From positions 1-6,593 of the forward strand of contig JAGLSM010000126.1 of the NCBI GenBank assembly GCA_023135745.1: DNA of 6,593 nt, in the 5' to 3' direction. Made by a program: the position numbers and the translations under genes. Position 1 is the stretch's first letter. Each line of letters opens with the position of its first letter. This DNA is from Spirochaetota bacterium (GTDB lineage: Bacteria > Spirochaetota > JAGLSM01). A model generated the notes under the pieces. The model was not told where the DNA came from. It searched no databases and was given only the letters and a program-made list of their open reading frames with translations. Positions 5,797 to 6,593 of the stretch are shown in pieces.

Positions 5797-6222
5797 ATGG
5801 TAACTTTTCTTGCCATAGTGTTCGGTTTTGCAAGTGTTTTACTAATAGTATTGGTAATGCTTCAATCGGGTAAGGGTGCAGGTATAGGTATTTTCGGAGG
5901 AGGCGCAAGCAGTTCAGCCTTTGGTGTTCAAAGCGGAAACATATTGACAAAAATAACAACTATACTCGGTGTGTTATTTTTTGCCTGTGCTATTTTAATA
6001 GGTATAATAATTTCAAAAGATGATTCAATTTCAAAAAAATGGCGTAAACGCACAGTTGATGACAGAATATATGCGCCCGGGTATAAACCGTCTAATCAGA
6101 CAAATAAGAAGAAAAGTCCAATAAATATCAAAAAAGTCAAAACAGGAACAAAAAAAGATGCCGACAAGATTGATATAAATAAAAATCTTCTGGATGACGG
6201 TAAAAAAGGAAAGAATAAGTAA
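5797..6222 (+). CDS. secG: Preprotein translocase subunit SecG with a long charged tail
   Basis: Small inner-membrane subunit of the SecYEG channel that assists SecA-driven protein export. It has 141 residues. The family core occupies the first ~73: a transmembrane helix at about 3-22, the conserved cytoplasmic loop LQSGKGAGIGIFGGG continuing through SSSAFG (22-43), and a second helix at about 50-73. The LQSGKGAG and GGG...FG pattern identifies the family. Residues 74-141 form a hydrophilic, Lys- and Asp-rich tail (for example KKWRKR, TNKKKS, KTGTKKDADK), with no visible domain and probably disordered. Minimal SecG proteins lack most of this; extended tails occur in some phyla. The gene follows tpiA by 98 nt, an arrangement common in bacteria with gap-pgk-tpiA clusters. 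The following prs gene starts 3 nt after its stop codon. Confidence 0.93.
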   Translation: MVTFLAIVFGFASVLLIVLVMLQSGKGAGIGIFGGGASSSAFGVQSGNILTKITTILGVLFFACAILIGIIISKDDSISKKWRKRTVDDRIYAPGYKPSNQTNKKKSPINIKKVKTGTKKDADKIDINKNLLDDGKKGKNK

Positions 6223-6225
6223 ACC

Positions 6226-6593
6226 GTGAGTGAAATTAAACTTTTTACCGGTAATTCTCATCCGCATTTAGCCAAGCAGATATCGGACAGGCTGGATGTA
6301 CCTCTTTCACAAAGGGAAATAATAAAATTTAAAAACGGAAATATATTTATCAAGCTCAATGAGAGTGTTCGAGGAAAGGATGTCTTTGTGATTCAGACAT
6401 CCAATTGCCCTGTCAATGATCACATCATGGAGCTCATGTTGATGATTGATACAATGAGATATTCTTCAGCCGCGAGAATAACAGCTGTTATTCCATATTT
6501 TCCTTATGTGCGTTCCGATAAAAAAGATCAGCCGAGGGTTTCAATCGGCGCGAGACTCATGGCCAATCTTCTGGAAACCGCCGGCGCGGACAG
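6226..6593 (+). CDS. prs: Ribose-phosphate pyrophosphokinase (PRPP synthetase), 3' end truncated by window
   Basis: Makes phosphoribosyl pyrophosphate from ribose 5-phosphate and ATP, for nucleotide, His, Trp and NAD synthesis. 122 codons are visible of an expected ~310-320. The start is GTG 6226: the upstream in-frame codon 6220-6222 is the secG stop, and KLFTGNSHP follows immediately, matching the family N-terminus. Further matches are LNESVRGKDVFVIQ (44-57), CPVNDHIMELMLMID (61-75), ARITAVIPYFPY (83-94) and ANLLETAGAD (113-122). At the ATP-binding loop the usual DGE reads NGN (37-39), and RQD reads RSD (96-98), followed by KKDQPR. This wording fits a known variant group rather than the E. 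coli/B. subtilis group. There is no good ribosome binding site: AAGGAAAG (6206-6213) is 12 nt away, so translation is probably coupled to secG. The PRPP loop and C-terminus lie outside the window. Confidence 0.93.
   Translation, partial: MSEIKLFTGNSHPHLAKQISDRLDVPLSQREIIKFKNGNIFIKLNESVRGKDVFVIQTSNCPVNDHIMELMLMIDTMRYSSAARITAVIPYFPYVRSDKKDQPRVSIGARLMANLLETAGAD

Noticed and set aside
1..6593. Mobile element, CRISPR array, tRNA/rRNA or defence system
   Set aside because: No transposase-like frame, spaced repeats, tRNA cloverleaf or rRNA stretch is visible; the spacers are all under about 165 nt and the coding regions are housekeeping genes plus one orphan.

Overview
This is an ordinary bacterial chromosomal window, fairly AT-rich, with every gene on the + strand and tightly packed: lepA (5' end cut off) – a small orphan putative lipoprotein gene – gap – pgk – tpiA – secG – prs (3' end cut off). 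The recognisable proteins are all housekeeping families. I see no mobile element, CRISPR array, rRNA or tRNA. The organism cannot be named from this sequence. The gap-pgk-tpiA-secG order is found in several bacterial phyla, and spirochaetes are one tentative possibility, suggested by that order and by a relaxed lipobox in the orphan protein.

Region 1 (1-2403): the last ~584 codons of the ribosome-associated GTPase LepA/EF4, followed almost without a gap by a ~212-residue unrecognised protein with a lipoprotein-type signal peptide and a dense Lys/Arg patch. Region 2 (2404-2558): an extremely A/T-rich leader, probably carrying the promoter of the glycolytic operon. Region 3 (2559-5698): gap, pgk and tpiA, encoding three lower-glycolysis enzymes that connect dihydroxyacetone phosphate to 3-phosphoglycerate. 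The gap-pgk spacer (163 nt) holds a strong 14-bp hairpin and two overlapping palindromes, while pgk and tpiA are only 10 nt apart. Region 4 (5699-5796): two successive inverted repeats, then the secG ribosome binding site. Region 5 (5797-6593): secG, encoding a translocon subunit with a long lysine-rich tail, then after 3 nt the first 122 codons of a PRPP synthetase of the NGN/RSDKKD variant type.

The main points for a second look are non-coding: hairpins without U-tracts that could set different mRNA levels for gap, pgk/tpiA and secG/prs; two mutually exclusive pairings just upstream of pgk; an 11-mer (TTTTGATAAAA) present upstream of both gap (twice) and pgk; and the orphan lipoprotein. I found no convincing new biological system here.
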